Translations under genes and position numbers: made by a program | Part shown: positions 9,103 through 17,988 of the stretch, one piece after another | Position numbering within the stretch: position 1 is the first letter of the stretch | How the letters are laid out: every line of letters begins with the position of its first letter | NCBI RefSeq assembly: GCF_015686695.1 | Contig: NZ_JADPMR010000004.1 | Span: 1,426,001 to 1,490,000 of the forward strand | DNA: 64,000 bases | Source of the DNA: Vibrio nitrifigilis | GTDB lineage: Bacteria; Pseudomonadota; Gammaproteobacteria; Enterobacterales; Vibrionaceae | Direction of reading: 5' to 3' | Notes under the pieces: model-generated | What the model was told of the DNA's origin: nothing | The model's input: only the letters and a program-made list of their open reading frames with translations | Database searches by the model: none

Positions 9103-9130
9103 CGTTTATTTACAATGTAAATAAACGTTA
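9100..9130 (+). terminator. Hairpin overlapping aldolase stop codon
   Basis: A perfect 14-bp inverted repeat (TAACGTTTATTTAC, loop AAT) starts at the aldolase stop codon itself. It separates this gene from the converging LysE-type exporter gene. Its palindromic form would work in both directions. Confidence 0.65.
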
Positions 9131-9131
9131 A

Positions 9132-9174
9132 ATCAAGTAGATAATGACTAGAACTCTATCACTATCTACTTGAT
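9132..9174. terminator. Second hairpin before converging exporter gene
   Basis: ATCAAGTAGATA and TATCTACTTGAT form 12-bp arms around a 19-base loop, just past the end of the exporter gene read on the minus strand. With the preceding hairpin it makes a double barrier between two convergent genes. Confidence 0.5.
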
Positions 9175-9180
9175 AATTGT

Positions 9181-9807
9181 TTAAATATTTAACGATTGAC
9201 TTGGTATCAATAACGTTACACAAAGATATATCATCATGACGGCAATTGCCCCATCCAACACTCGCCATGCTGTATTGGTCTTGAACAAGGGTAGCAGTAA
9301 CCTCGCCCCATAGGTGATAGCAATAAACCACAACGCACTAGCACTAATAGCGCCAAGACCAAATTTCCATTTTTCCATACCGACGTAATGCATCGATAAG
9401 CTGCCCAACATAAGCACAGTATCAATATATACATGTGGGTTTAACCATGTGTAACCGATACAAGATAAAATGATTTGGTTACGAGATGGCATCGTTTGCT
9501 CTGATGGCATTAGTTTACCTGCACCAGCCCATGCCCTTTTGAACGCAGAAAATGCATTAATCGCTAAAAATAACGCTCCGCCAAAACGCATCAATTGAAT
9601 CATGCTTGGCCACTCATCAATTAAAAAGCCCAATCCTGAAATTCCAGCGGATATCAAAATGACATCACTCAAGATACAAACTGAAGCGACGGCAAACAAA
9701 TGTGTTCGCTGTAGCCCTTGGCGTAATACGAATGCGTTTTGTGAGCCAATACAAACGATCAACCCTGCGCTTGAGGTAAATCCAGTCCCCATTGTCGAAA
9801 GTAACAT
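9181..9807 (-). CDS. LysE/ArgO family amino acid exporter
   Basis: A 208-residue membrane protein with about six hydrophobic helices. The family N-terminal motif is SAGLIVCIGSQNAFVLRQGLQR, followed later by the conserved YTWLNPHVYIDTV (residues about 125-140). LysE/ArgO proteins export basic amino acids such as lysine or arginine from the cytoplasm. It is divergent from an ArgP/LysG-like LysR regulator across about 110 bases. This is the classical lysE-lysG (argO-argP) arrangement, so expression likely responds to intracellular basic amino acids. Confidence 0.9.
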   Translation of the reverse strand: MLLSTMGTGFTSSAGLIVCIGSQNAFVLRQGLQRTHLFAVASVCILSDVILISAGISGLGFLIDEWPSMIQLMRFGGALFLAINAFSAFKRAWAGAGKLMPSEQTMPSRNQIILSCIGYTWLNPHVYIDTVLMLGSLSMHYVGMEKWKFGLGAISASALWFIAITYGARLLLPLFKTNTAWRVLDGAIAVMMIYLCVTLLIPSQSLNI

Positions 9808-9918
9808 AATGTTCCTGCTTATTTATTTCGTTAATGAGCAAATTATGAAACCTTTACCCTGTTAAGAAAAACGATATAATCTTAACTTACTTAAGAATTT
9901 CTAATGTGGATAAACACC

Positions 9919-10818
9919 ATGAGCTTACTTTCCCCTCAAGTTCGAGCTTTTATCGCCGTATTAGAGGAGGCTAGCTTTGAAAGAGCGGCTAAACGGCTGT
10001 CCATTACCCCATCAGCGGTGTCACAACGCATCAAGCAGCTAGAAGAAAAAGTGGGACAGTTGTTAGTGATTCGTCAGTTTCCTTGTCAACCCACCCCCGC
10101 TGGAGAGAAATTATTGAGTCGCGTAAAACCGATGTCTCTCCTAGAAGCAGAAGTGTTAGAAGATTTTATGCCCGAGGCCGATAATATGGCTCATGCGAAA
10201 ACGTTCTCTATTGCTGTCAATGAAGATTCGTTATCAACTTGGCTTTTGGGCGCATTGAGTGATCTCTATCAGGAGCACAATCATCAATTTGATATCCAAA
10301 TAGATAACGAAGATTTTACGGTTGAGCATTTAAAGAACGGTACAGTAATCGGTGCTCTAACATCGGAAAAGAAACCATTGCAAGGATGCGTTAGCCATTC
10401 TATCGGGGCGATGCGCTATTTTGCTGTGGCAACTCCCGAATTTTATCAGCAGTATTTTAAACACGGTTTGACTAAAGAGGCGTTTCGACAGGCGCCAATG
10501 CTCGATTATGATCATAAAGATTTACTGCAACGCAACTTCATCGAAATGATAATAAATCAACCGGTATTTCCAACTTGTGTCCATTATATTCCCAGTGCTT
10601 TAGGATTAGTGGATGCCGTCAAAAACCAAATGGGGTGGTGCGTCACACAAGAAGGGCTAGTCGGAAATGCCATTGAATCAGGTGACCTTATCAATATCGC
10701 GCCAAATGTGTTTATGGATGTACCACTTTACTGGCAGCACGCAGGCGTTCGCTCTCGCGTACTTGAACAAATCACTCGAGCCTTTTTTAACCATTCTGCC
10801 AGCGTGCTATATCGATAA
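9919..10818 (+). CDS. LysR family regulator, ArgP/LysG type
   Basis: A 299-residue LysR-type regulator. The N-terminal helix-turn-helix reads FERAAKRLSITPSAVSQRIKQLEE, very close to the ArgP/LysG pattern (FERAAxxLxITxSAVSQRIKxLE). The rest is a substrate-binding-like effector domain. It is expected to activate the divergent exporter gene when lysine or arginine builds up. Two starts are possible, ATG 9904 and ATG 9919; the second fits family length and has a GGA eight bases upstream. Its stop is only three bases from the converging pectinesterase stop. Confidence 0.88.
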   Translation: MSLLSPQVRAFIAVLEEASFERAAKRLSITPSAVSQRIKQLEEKVGQLLVIRQFPCQPTPAGEKLLSRVKPMSLLEAEVLEDFMPEADNMAHAKTFSIAVNEDSLSTWLLGALSDLYQEHNHQFDIQIDNEDFTVEHLKNGTVIGALTSEKKPLQGCVSHSIGAMRYFAVATPEFYQQYFKHGLTKEAFRQAPMLDYDHKDLLQRNFIEMIINQPVFPTCVHYIPSALGLVDAVKNQMGWCVTQEGLVGNAIESGDLINIAPNVFMDVPLYWQHAGVRSRVLEQITRAFFNHSASVLYR

Positions 10819-10821
10819 AAT

Positions 10822-12072
10822 TCAGTCAGATACAGAGGAAAATAGATGATTTTCAAATAACCATAAGCGGTTAAAATTCACATCATTTAGGTCACGTGCG
10901 CGCTCAGCATTGCCATGAAAGGCTCGGTTGGTAGTAGCAGCGGCTCCCCATGGCATTTCCAAGTCATAACAATCTTGAATCTCGCTATGTTCGATAACAA
11001 GTTGCCCATTAGCAGTTTTACCGGGAAGATATCCGGTTTTACTGGCACCTTGTTCCCACGCCCGGCCCAATTTGGGTTTAAAACTGGCAGATTTCGCATC
11101 ACATGTGATGGTACTGTTGGTCACCAAGAAACCATAGTCGTTATTTGGCGTTGTGTCAGGAGCAAAGACATAAGCAGAATTCACGCCACGACTAGACACG
11201 GTATGAAATTCAACCCCATCGAAAACCGCCTGAGCACGACCAAAGACATAATCCACATCGCCTTCAATAAAACTATTGTGAATATAAACTCGACTTCGGC
11301 GCTGAGTATTATATTGATTATCTGTATCAGCATTATTAACAAAGAAAGTATCCTGCCGACCAATAAGGCGTACGTTATCAAGTAAGACTTGATCGCCATC
11401 TGTACGCAACGCAACCCCTTGGTGGGTGCCAGAACCAATCGCATCGAGTAACGAGTTTTCAACAGTAAGGTTCGCTAGTGTAAATTGATCGCTTTGGCTC
11501 CAAATAACAGCGGAGCACACAGTCGTAATCACTTTATTCGGCGTTGACGCGCAATTGTGATACATGTACCAAGCAGGATCATTTTGCGAGTATTGCCCAT
11601 CTGAATTAACCAAAGACTGGTATTGCTCCGGTGAGATCATAGAATCAATCGCTAAGTTAATGACAACATCTTGCGCATTTTCACCCGAACCATAAAGCGT
11701 TATCTGAGGCGCATCTTGTGGTATGTAAACCGTACCTTGATATCGTCCGGGTAACACTTTAATCGATATAGGCTGGTGGTTTGTATTTTGTGCTATTGCG
11801 GCATTAATAGCTTTCTGGATTGACCTATACGGTGCTTTAGTTGATGGATTCCCCACGACATAAGGAGTTGCTTGAATAATGGCATTTCTCAAAGCCCAAT
11901 GATCAGAGCCAAGGGTAAGATAATTTTGTGCAGTGAATGACGCAGCTTCTTGCTTGGTTAGAACGGGATGTTGTGGTGTATTAACGAAATCCAGCCTCTC
12001 TGCAGCTTGAGCGCCAGTCACACCATAAATTAATGTTGCAACCGCAAGTGAAATCAGTGTTTTTGTCATCAT
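10822..12072 (-). CDS. Secreted pectinesterase (pectin methylesterase family)
   Basis: A 416-residue protein with a signal peptide (cleavage near GAQA-AE) and a right-handed beta-helix pectinesterase domain. Motifs seen in order: GVALRTDGDQ, LIGRQDTFFV (catalytic Gln/Asp region), DVDYVFGRAQAVFD (second catalytic Asp) and LGRAWEQG (substrate-binding Arg and Trp). It would demethylate pectin outside the cytoplasm or in the periplasm. The related YbhC branch of this family is an outer-membrane protein with thioesterase annotation, so a non-pectin substrate is possible. No lipobox is seen here. There are no other pectin genes around, so this is a stand-alone hydrolase. Two adjacent ATGs (12072, 12069) are both usable. 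Confidence 0.87.
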   Translation of the reverse strand: MMTKTLISLAVATLIYGVTGAQAAERLDFVNTPQHPVLTKQEAASFTAQNYLTLGSDHWALRNAIIQATPYVVGNPSTKAPYRSIQKAINAAIAQNTNHQPISIKVLPGRYQGTVYIPQDAPQITLYGSGENAQDVVINLAIDSMISPEQYQSLVNSDGQYSQNDPAWYMYHNCASTPNKVITTVCSAVIWSQSDQFTLANLTVENSLLDAIGSGTHQGVALRTDGDQVLLDNVRLIGRQDTFFVNNADTDNQYNTQRRSRVYIHNSFIEGDVDYVFGRAQAVFDGVEFHTVSSRGVNSAYVFAPDTTPNNDYGFLVTNSTITCDAKSASFKPKLGRAWEQGASKTGYLPGKTANGQLVIEHSEIQDCYDLEMPWGAAATTNRAFHGNAERARDLNDVNFNRLWLFENHLFSSVSD

Positions 12073-12478
12073 GGGTTATCCTCAAGTTCAACAATTTGAA
12101 CACAGATTAATCAGACCTAACCGAGAAAAATAGGCGTATCAATCTAATTTTGAAACACTGTTTTAATTAAATGCCATTTGTCGAAGCTACATCACAAGAA
12201 ATCGACATAGCAAGAGAAAGCTCGTACCAGCCAAATGCAATACAGTCTATCAGACTCGTATTCATGAGCATGAATATGCTCAAATGACCTCAAGATACAC
12301 GACTAAGATCGAATACCTTCGTGCTAAACCAGTATGTTACAAAGAGCTAGGTATAACCGCGTTTAGCTTTCCAAAAAAAGCAAAGATGGATTAATAAATT
12401 AACAATTGTGTAAAAGCTAGCTTCCCCCTAGTATCGAAGGATTAAAGGACTTTGCTATTTAGAATACAGGGAGAATGT
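12073..12478. other. Intergenic region without a recognisable gene
   Basis: About 400 bases between the divergent pectinesterase and transporter genes, expected to hold both promoters. A perfect 7-bp hairpin (TGAGCAT-gaat-ATGCTCA) lies at 12265-12282. It is followed by CTCAAATGACCTCAAGATAC (about 12280-12299), which closely resembles a stretch in the long non-coding region near 56490. No open frame resembling a protein family was found. Confidence 0.5.
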
Positions 12479-13780
12479 ATGTCTGAGACCATACTAACAA
12501 GTGATGGTACCTCCACATCTGCTGGTCACCCGTCAAATAAAAAATTATTGAAACTTATTATTGCTTCATCCATAGGTAACGCCTTGGAATGGTTCGATCT
12601 TATCGCTTATGCGTTTTTTGCTCGCACTATTTCTAAGCTATTCTTTCCTACCGATGATGCCACGCTATCGTTGATGTTAGCTCTGTTCGCTTTTGCGATG
12701 TCTTACTTAATTCGTCCAGTTGGTGCTTTAGTTATTGGTAGTTACGCAGATAAAGCAGGACGTAAATCAGCGATGCTCCTTACCATTTGGCTAATGATGT
12801 CTGGTACATTTCTTATTGCCATCATGCCGACCTATCAAAGCATCGGTTTACTTGCTCCATGTGGCATTTTACTGGCTCGCTTACTGCAAGGTTTCTCTGC
12901 GGGCGGTGAATTTGGCAGTGCAACAGCAATGTTGGTTGAACAGTACCCAGAACGTAAAGGTTTTCTTTCTAGCTTTATGTTTGCCAGCCAAGGGGTCAGC
13001 GGGTTATTAGGTGCCGGATTTGGACTACTTCTCACAGCGGTATTGAGCACTCAACAACTTGAAGACTGGGGATGGAGAATTCCGTTTATCTTTGGTTTAC
13101 TTATTGGCCCAATCGGACTTTATATTCGCCGCCATATTGAAGAAGCGGAAGAATTTACCACCAAGGAAAAAGAAGCCAAAGTTCCCGTGGTGGATCTATT
13201 CAAATCGCACAAACGCAGCATTATTTATAACGTTGGCGCAATGATGCTATCGACTTCAGTGACCTACTCCATCATTTTTATGCCAACTTATGCGAGTAAG
13301 TTCTTGGGTATGAGCAGTTCTATCGGTTACGGTGGTACTTTGATTAGCTATGCGGTACTGACTGTGCTGACCCCATTTATTGGCAATTTATCCGATCGCC
13401 TTGGTCGTACACGCATCATGATGATTGCTGCCGGATTATTTTTCCTTTCTGTTTACCCTGCCTTTGCGCTGTTATCAACACATGCGACGCTGATCATGTT
13501 AGCCAGCGTGTTATTTTGGCTAAGTATTCTTAAATCAATGTACTTTGGTGGTTTGCCTGCATTAATGTCTGAATTATTTCCAACTCAGGTGCGCGCAACG
13601 GGCATGGCATTAAGCTATAACATCGCCACCACTGTGTTTGGTAGCTTTACGCCAGCACTTCTTGTTTGGTCGATCAGTGCTTCAGGGGATTTATTAGCTC
13701 CAAGTTATTACTTACTTGTCACTTGCTGCGTCAGCTTAGCGACCATGTTTGCGATTCGCCGTCACTTTAAATTACGTTAG
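12479..13780 (+). CDS. MFS transporter, metabolite:H+ symporter (MHS) family
   Basis: A 433-residue, twelve-helix permease of the major facilitator superfamily. MHS traits are the N-terminal SIGNALEWFDLIAYAFFA, the loop motif GSYADKAGRKSAML and the mid-protein SDRLGRTRIMM repeat of that loop. Relatives such as KgtP, ProP and CitA import carboxylates or betaines with protons. The ATG at 12479 has AGGGAG five bases upstream. It converges on an M20 peptidase that is itself divergent from a LysR gene, so import of a peptide-like or N-acyl amino acid substrate for that peptidase is plausible. A strong terminator follows. Confidence 0.9.
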   Translation: MSETILTSDGTSTSAGHPSNKKLLKLIIASSIGNALEWFDLIAYAFFARTISKLFFPTDDATLSLMLALFAFAMSYLIRPVGALVIGSYADKAGRKSAMLLTIWLMMSGTFLIAIMPTYQSIGLLAPCGILLARLLQGFSAGGEFGSATAMLVEQYPERKGFLSSFMFASQGVSGLLGAGFGLLLTAVLSTQQLEDWGWRIPFIFGLLIGPIGLYIRRHIEEAEEFTTKEKEAKVPVVDLFKSHKRSIIYNVGAMMLSTSVTYSIIFMPTYASKFLGMSSSIGYGGTLISYAVLTVLTPFIGNLSDRLGRTRIMMIAAGLFFLSVYPAFALLSTHATLIMLASVLFWLSILKSMYFGGLPALMSELFPTQVRATGMALSYNIATTVFGSFTPALLVWSISASGDLLAPSYYLLVTCCVSLATMFAIRRHFKLR

Positions 13781-13803
13781 CTACTGATTTAGTTAGATAC
13801 CTA

Positions 13804-13827
13804 AAGGGCTCCTAGATAGGAGCCCTT
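13804..13827. terminator. Bidirectional terminator between transporter and peptidase
   Basis: AAGGGCTCC and GGAGCCCTT make a perfect 9-bp, GC-rich stem around TAGATA in the 67-base gap between two convergent genes, with A and T tracts on its flanks. It can end transcripts from both sides. Confidence 0.85.
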
Positions 13828-13847
13828 CTGCATAATTAAGCCTGATT

Positions 13848-15248
13848 CTACACAGGCCACTGATCACCTAAATCCCAAAACAGACCTGCGGCAGCAGCCA
13901 ATCCTTGTTTCGCTACACTTTCCAATAAGTGCTCATCTGGTGCATGTTGATTGCATGATGGATAAGAGTGTGGCATCCACACGGTTGGTAGCGATAACAC
14001 ATCGGCAAAGCAATGATTAGGAATTGTCCCACCTAAGTTAGGTAATACCGTAACTTCTTGCTGTAAAGACTGTTGCATTGACTGCTGAACAAACCCAACC
14101 CACGGATGTGTTGGATCAAGGCGGGTCGCGTTATAGCCCCCTTCATAAATAACCTCAATATCGGTAAAACCAAGATTGGAAAAATGCTCTTGTAAGTTAG
14201 CGACTAAGTTTTCCCAATCAGTACCGGGTACGAAGCGCAAGTGGCAGACCGCTTCAGCAGAATCGGGAATTGCTCCCACTGGTTTAGTGATATTACCCGC
14301 CCCGAGTGCAATGATTTCTAAAGTATTACAGCCGAATAACCGCTCACCATTAGATAGGTGCTTCTCTCCCCACTCAGCATTGAGTGATGGATCACCTTCG
14401 TTACCACCCACAGGTAAAACCTGCATCATTTCAGCAGCAAGCCCTGCTGGTTTTGGCGCTTTCAACTTCTCAGCGAGAACTTGACCTGTTGGAGAAACTA
14501 AAGACGCAAGCGCATGATTCAAACGGACTGCCGCATTAGTAATAACCCCACCCCAGTTACCAGAATGACGGGCACCATTCCCTGTATAACAACGTAACCG
14601 GAATTGACACACACCTCGCGAACCTAGAAAAATGGTCGGCGTTTGCGCATTTAATCGGGGGCCATCAGAAGCAAGAAATAGGTCCGCTTTTAACTCGTTG
14701 CTGTGTTCACGACAAAATTGTTCTAAGCCAGTCGAGCCGACTTCTTCGCTCATTTCAAAGAGAATTTTAATGTTGTAACCAAGCTTACCTTGACGCTGCT
14801 TTAGTACGGTTTCTAAAGCGAGAAGATTAATAGTGTGTTGCCCTTTATTATCAGCTGTACCACGCCCATAAAGCTTATCGCCGATCTGAGTAAGAACCCA
14901 AGGAGCAGTGCCATCTAACCACAACGGTTCTTGTCCGTCTGTAACATCGCCATGGCCATACAATAGCAAGGTAGGTAATTGTTCAGATTCAATTCGACTA
15001 GCGATCATTAACGGAGGCTTATCAGAGACAGGGTTAGCAAACTGCTCACAACTAAAACCTTGCTCAGTGAGCAAAGGGGCTATTTCATCCGTTAGATACA
15101 CTGAAAGTTGCTCTGCCGCGTCAGGGTTCTGACTTTCTGTGGGTAATGCAACTCGCCGGGCAAGGGTTTGATAAAACACACCACTCTCAATACAATTTTT
15201 GGCTAACGTGATTACCTTTGCTCGAGCTGAGCCACTCATATCAGTCAT
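13848..15248 (-). CDS. M20 family metallopeptidase
   Basis: A 466-residue di-zinc hydrolase of the M20 (carnosinase/DapE/ArgE-like) family. Metal-ligand motifs are LLYGHGDVTDG (His and Asp, near residue 95), YGRGTADNKGQ (bridging Asp, near 130) and EMSEEVGSTGLEQF (catalytic Glu and metal Glu, near 165-175). A dimerisation domain follows, and a late His is present (LGGTIPNHCF). It probably cleaves dipeptides or N-acyl amino acids in the cytoplasm. ATG 15248 is chosen because AGGGACAGAAG precedes it. The divergent LysR gene and the convergent MHS transporter look like its regulator and importer. Confidence 0.9.
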   Translation of the reverse strand: MTDMSGSARAKVITLAKNCIESGVFYQTLARRVALPTESQNPDAAEQLSVYLTDEIAPLLTEQGFSCEQFANPVSDKPPLMIASRIESEQLPTLLLYGHGDVTDGQEPLWLDGTAPWVLTQIGDKLYGRGTADNKGQHTINLLALETVLKQRQGKLGYNIKILFEMSEEVGSTGLEQFCREHSNELKADLFLASDGPRLNAQTPTIFLGSRGVCQFRLRCYTGNGARHSGNWGGVITNAAVRLNHALASLVSPTGQVLAEKLKAPKPAGLAAEMMQVLPVGGNEGDPSLNAEWGEKHLSNGERLFGCNTLEIIALGAGNITKPVGAIPDSAEAVCHLRFVPGTDWENLVANLQEHFSNLGFTDIEVIYEGGYNATRLDPTHPWVGFVQQSMQQSLQQEVTVLPNLGGTIPNHCFADVLSLPTVWMPHSYPSCNQHAPDEHLLESVAKQGLAAAAGLFWDLGDQWPV

Positions 15249-15370
15249 CTTCTGTCCCTGTTTGTTATATAACACTCGATTTACTATGTCGGGTTAGCTT
15301 ATGATGAGTAGACCTTTGCAACAATTATCAATTAAGCAAAAAATTGTTCTCATAAATAGAAAGCTAAACT

Positions 15371-16267
15371 ATGTACGATTTAACCCTGAAATATTTCCAC
15401 GCAGTCGCTCAAACGGGTTCTCTTTCTGCTGCATCAGAGCAACTACATGTCGCTATTTCGGCGATAAGTCGTCAAATCAGTCAGTTAGAAGAGCAACTTG
15501 AACTTACTCTATTCGAACGAAAGCCGCGGGGTATGGCTCTGACTCCTGCGGGAGAAATTCTTTATACCTATTCATTACGTAACACCGTCGAGTTAAGTAA
15601 TGTGATTTCTGAGATGAAAGAGCTGAATAGTGTAAAAATGCAGTCTATCGCACTCGCCTGTCCGGAAGGGATGGCTTGGGATTTTTTACCACATGCTATC
15701 GCTCGTTTTCGCCAACAATACCCAAATGCGATATTTTCACTAAAAGTTGTTGATTCAGCCGAAGCGACCAAATTAGTCAAAGAGGGTGTAGTGGATGCGG
15801 CGCTGACATTCAGCCTGCAAATTGAACAAGGGGTTAAGGTTGCTCTGCAAGTCCCCGCCCCTATTTCAGCCTTGCTCGCAAAAACACATCCACTTGCAAG
15901 ACGTAAAACACTTAGCGTGCATGATCTGGCAAACTATCCCGTCGCGTTATCTGAATCTGGTACCACATTAAATTACTTATTCGATATTGCCTGCCACTTA
16001 GAAAACGTGAACATTATTCCAGCGTTCACCAGCAATTCTATGGGGGCGATTTATACGTTTACGAAAGAAAATACAGAGGCCATTGCCCTTTGTGGCAAAC
16101 TAACAGCCAGCCGTCAAGCTGAGCGTGATAGTTTAGTTCTCCTTCCTCTAAAAGAACCATCACTGCTGCAAAGAAGCATCCAACTGCAAGTCATGTCACA
16201 CCGTAAACAAACCGACATCGTAGAGGATTTCCTACTCTTTTTAGGCAAAATGCTACGAGGAGAGTAA
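15371..16267 (+). CDS. LysR family transcriptional regulator
   Basis: A 298-residue LysR regulator. The N-terminal helix-turn-helix reads LKYFHAVAQTGSLSAASEQL and VAISAISRQISQLEEQL, followed by LTPAGE. The remainder is the periplasmic-binding-like effector domain. It is divergent from the M20 peptidase gene with 122 bases between the starts, the usual position of a LysR activator for its neighbour. Its inducer is unknown. Confidence 0.92.
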   Translation: MYDLTLKYFHAVAQTGSLSAASEQLHVAISAISRQISQLEEQLELTLFERKPRGMALTPAGEILYTYSLRNTVELSNVISEMKELNSVKMQSIALACPEGMAWDFLPHAIARFRQQYPNAIFSLKVVDSAEATKLVKEGVVDAALTFSLQIEQGVKVALQVPAPISALLAKTHPLARRKTLSVHDLANYPVALSESGTTLNYLFDIACHLENVNIIPAFTSNSMGAIYTFTKENTEAIALCGKLTASRQAERDSLVLLPLKEPSLLQRSIQLQVMSHRKQTDIVEDFLLFLGKMLRGE

Positions 16268-16510
16268 GCATAATGGGCACAGGCACCTTTAAGCCATGCT
16301 CCGAGAGTCATTATCAGGTCTAAGACATAATCAGCATCTATTACGTCATCAACCTCTTGGTTATCACGGAATCAAAACAAACTGACCAAAGAAGTGCTTT
16401 GCTTTCTTTTTACGATGATCTTTTCCTCTCTAACTCCATAAATAGAATCGTCCAGTGTCGGGATGAACTGGTTTTGAACTACCTAACTCCATGGAAATAT
16501 TAATCAGGAA

Positions 16511-16954
16511 ATGATGATGAAAAAACTCGTATCGAAATGGTCTAAACGACTAGCTGTTATCGCTCTCATGACAGGATCCTCATCTTTAGCTTTCGCCGGT
16601 GGTCATATGATGGACGTCGGTGTTTATGGGCATGATCAAGATGTCTCCTCTGGCACTGTTTCTGTAGATATGATTCAAGCAGCAGAAAACGGCTGGCTTG
16701 TCGTGCACCGGACAGATAAGAAAATGAAACCAGGCCCAGTCGTTGGCTACGCTCCGGTTAAGATGGGCAGCAATTATGATGTCTCTGCTATTTTAACCGA
16801 GACAGTCAAAAGCGGTGAGATGCTAATGTTGATGTTACATAGTGAGAAAGGTGGCATGAAAACTGGCGTTTTCGAATACACATTAGGCGCAAAAACTGAC
16901 GGGCCAATTAAGGTGCACGGCAAACTAGTGATGTCTGTAATCACTGCGAAGTGA
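16511..16954 (+). CDS. Small secreted protein with DUF7282-like domain
   Basis: A 147-residue protein with a signal peptide (basic start, hydrophobic stretch, cleavage near LAFA-GG). The mature part has a beta-rich pattern (VSVDMIQAAENGWLVVHR, PGPVVGYAPVKMGSNYDV) that resembles DUF7282-type periplasmic or surface proteins; their function is not established. Three consecutive ATGs occur; AGGAA lies too close to the first, so the second or third (16514, 16517) may be used. It appears monocistronic, with a terminator after the stop. Confidence 0.75.
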   Translation: MMMKKLVSKWSKRLAVIALMTGSSSLAFAGGHMMDVGVYGHDQDVSSGTVSVDMIQAAENGWLVVHRTDKKMKPGPVVGYAPVKMGSNYDVSAILTETVKSGEMLMLMLHSEKGGMKTGVFEYTLGAKTDGPIKVHGKLVMSVITAK

Positions 16955-16974
16955 TGCAGTGATATCGATAAAGG

Positions 16975-17001
16975 GCGATCTCAACCGAGGGGTCGCTTTT
17001 T
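16975..17001 (+). terminator. Rho-independent terminator
   Basis: GCGA and TCGC close an imperfect stem containing CTC/GAG, followed directly by five Ts, 20 bases after the stop of the small secreted protein gene. Confidence 0.75.
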
Positions 17002-17064
17002 ATTGTATGTATATTAAAAGAACCGTGATTTAGCTATATGTACGTACCCAGTATTAATCGATTT

Positions 17065-17085
17065 TTAATAGTGTGTCCTATTTAA
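17065..17085. repeat. Solo REP-like end sequence
   Basis: The stretch contains GTGTGTCCTATTTAA flanked by TTAA. It resembles the right end of the transposase element at 21773-23079 (GTGTGTGTCCCAGTTAA) and of its decayed copy. No transposase is next to it, so it may be a solo copy marking the left side of the accessory zone. Confidence 0.4.
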
Positions 17086-17156
17086 AATAGCAATGAACAC
17101 TTGATATTAGTGAGTGTTACACATCAAATTAAACTCGGACTGTTTAACTCGATATT

Positions 17157-17483
17157 CTAATCCATTTTTCTACATTCAAGCTCTGTCTTTTCAAGTAATG
17201 ACAAAATATAATCCGTGATATCTGCTACACCACACACCTCATTACCATTTGCTTTACCATAAAAGGTTAGGTCATACCCACAAATAAGATCATTAGGGTT
17301 ACTAATTAAACTTATTTTTATACCTAAAACTGTTTCATCATAACCTATAAACTCTTCATACTTACCACTATCATTAAAACTCAATGATATATTTAATGTT
17401 TTTGATACTATTTTAGCCGTATCTTCTATTGAAAACTTTGATGATATATTTATATTCGATTCAATATATTTTACACTAGCCAT
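17157..17483 (-). CDS. Small protein, possible orphan immunity protein
   Basis: A 108-residue protein of unrecognised family; acidic and hydrophobic, with no signal peptide or membrane helix. The DNA is clearly AT-richer than the backbone. It lies in a row of small leftward genes downstream of a displaced Rhs tip, where unused immunity genes commonly accumulate. That placement is the only hint of function. The frame is complete with a stop; GGAATC lies upstream of the ATG. Confidence 0.6.
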   Translation of the reverse strand: MASVKYIESNINISSKFSIEDTAKIVSKTLNISLSFNDSGKYEEFIGYDETVLGIKISLISNPNDLICGYDLTFYGKANGNEVCGVADITDYILSLLEKTELECRKMD

Positions 17484-17556
17484 TTTTATGATTCCAACTA
17501 TTTTTACTTATAAACTAATACTGAGGGTCTTTAATTACATTATTATATTTAAAATT

Positions 17557-17988
17557 TTAGATAGAACAAAACCCTTCGACATCAGATAGAAATAATTTTT
17601 TACAACTAGAATGAAACATTAAATCCTTTTTAAATAAGTCTCGATAAAATTTTACCTCATAGTTAGGAACACTTCCGTCCAACTCAATATAACACCGACA
17701 AGAAACATTACCTCTGATAATAGTTTCTTCATTCAATGAAGCTAGCTTTAGCTTAAGTGAGATAGAATCAAATCCTTTGTTAATCCAACGTTTGGGGAGT
17801 TTAATATTCGGCTTAAATATTGAAAAAACCACACTAACACTATCCCCTTTAAATATTACATGCTCAATAAAAACACTTTCATTTACTTCATAATTACCAA
17901 ATAAATGAAACCATATTTTATCCGACTTATCAGCAATATCTAACCAGTTCATCTTAATATCCGTTTTTAAAAAGATAGAGAAGTCCAA
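17557..17988 (-). CDS. Imm50-like putative immunity protein
   Basis: A 143-residue soluble protein. The pattern WLDIADKSDKIWFHLFGNY near residue 15-33, IKLPKRWINKGFDSISLKL near 80-98 and a following ISCRC-like NVSCRCYIE recall the Imm50 immunity family found behind polymorphic toxins. This is family resemblance from memory and not certain. An alternative ATG is at codon 13. The codon use is AT-rich like its neighbours. No cognate toxin is next to it; a decayed transposase element abuts its start, so it may be an immunity orphan. Confidence 0.6.
   Translation of the reverse strand: MDFSIFLKTDIKMNWLDIADKSDKIWFHLFGNYEVNESVFIEHVIFKGDSVSVVFSIFKPNIKLPKRWINKGFDSISLKLKLASLNEETIIRGNVSCRCYIELDGSVPNYEVKFYRDLFKKDLMFHSSCKKLFLSDVEGFCSI

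Noticed and set aside
10915..11385. 156-codon plus-strand frame opposite the pectinesterase gene
   Set aside because: It lies fully antisense to a well-supported gene, has no ribosome site or recognisable protein pattern, and is a shadow frame.
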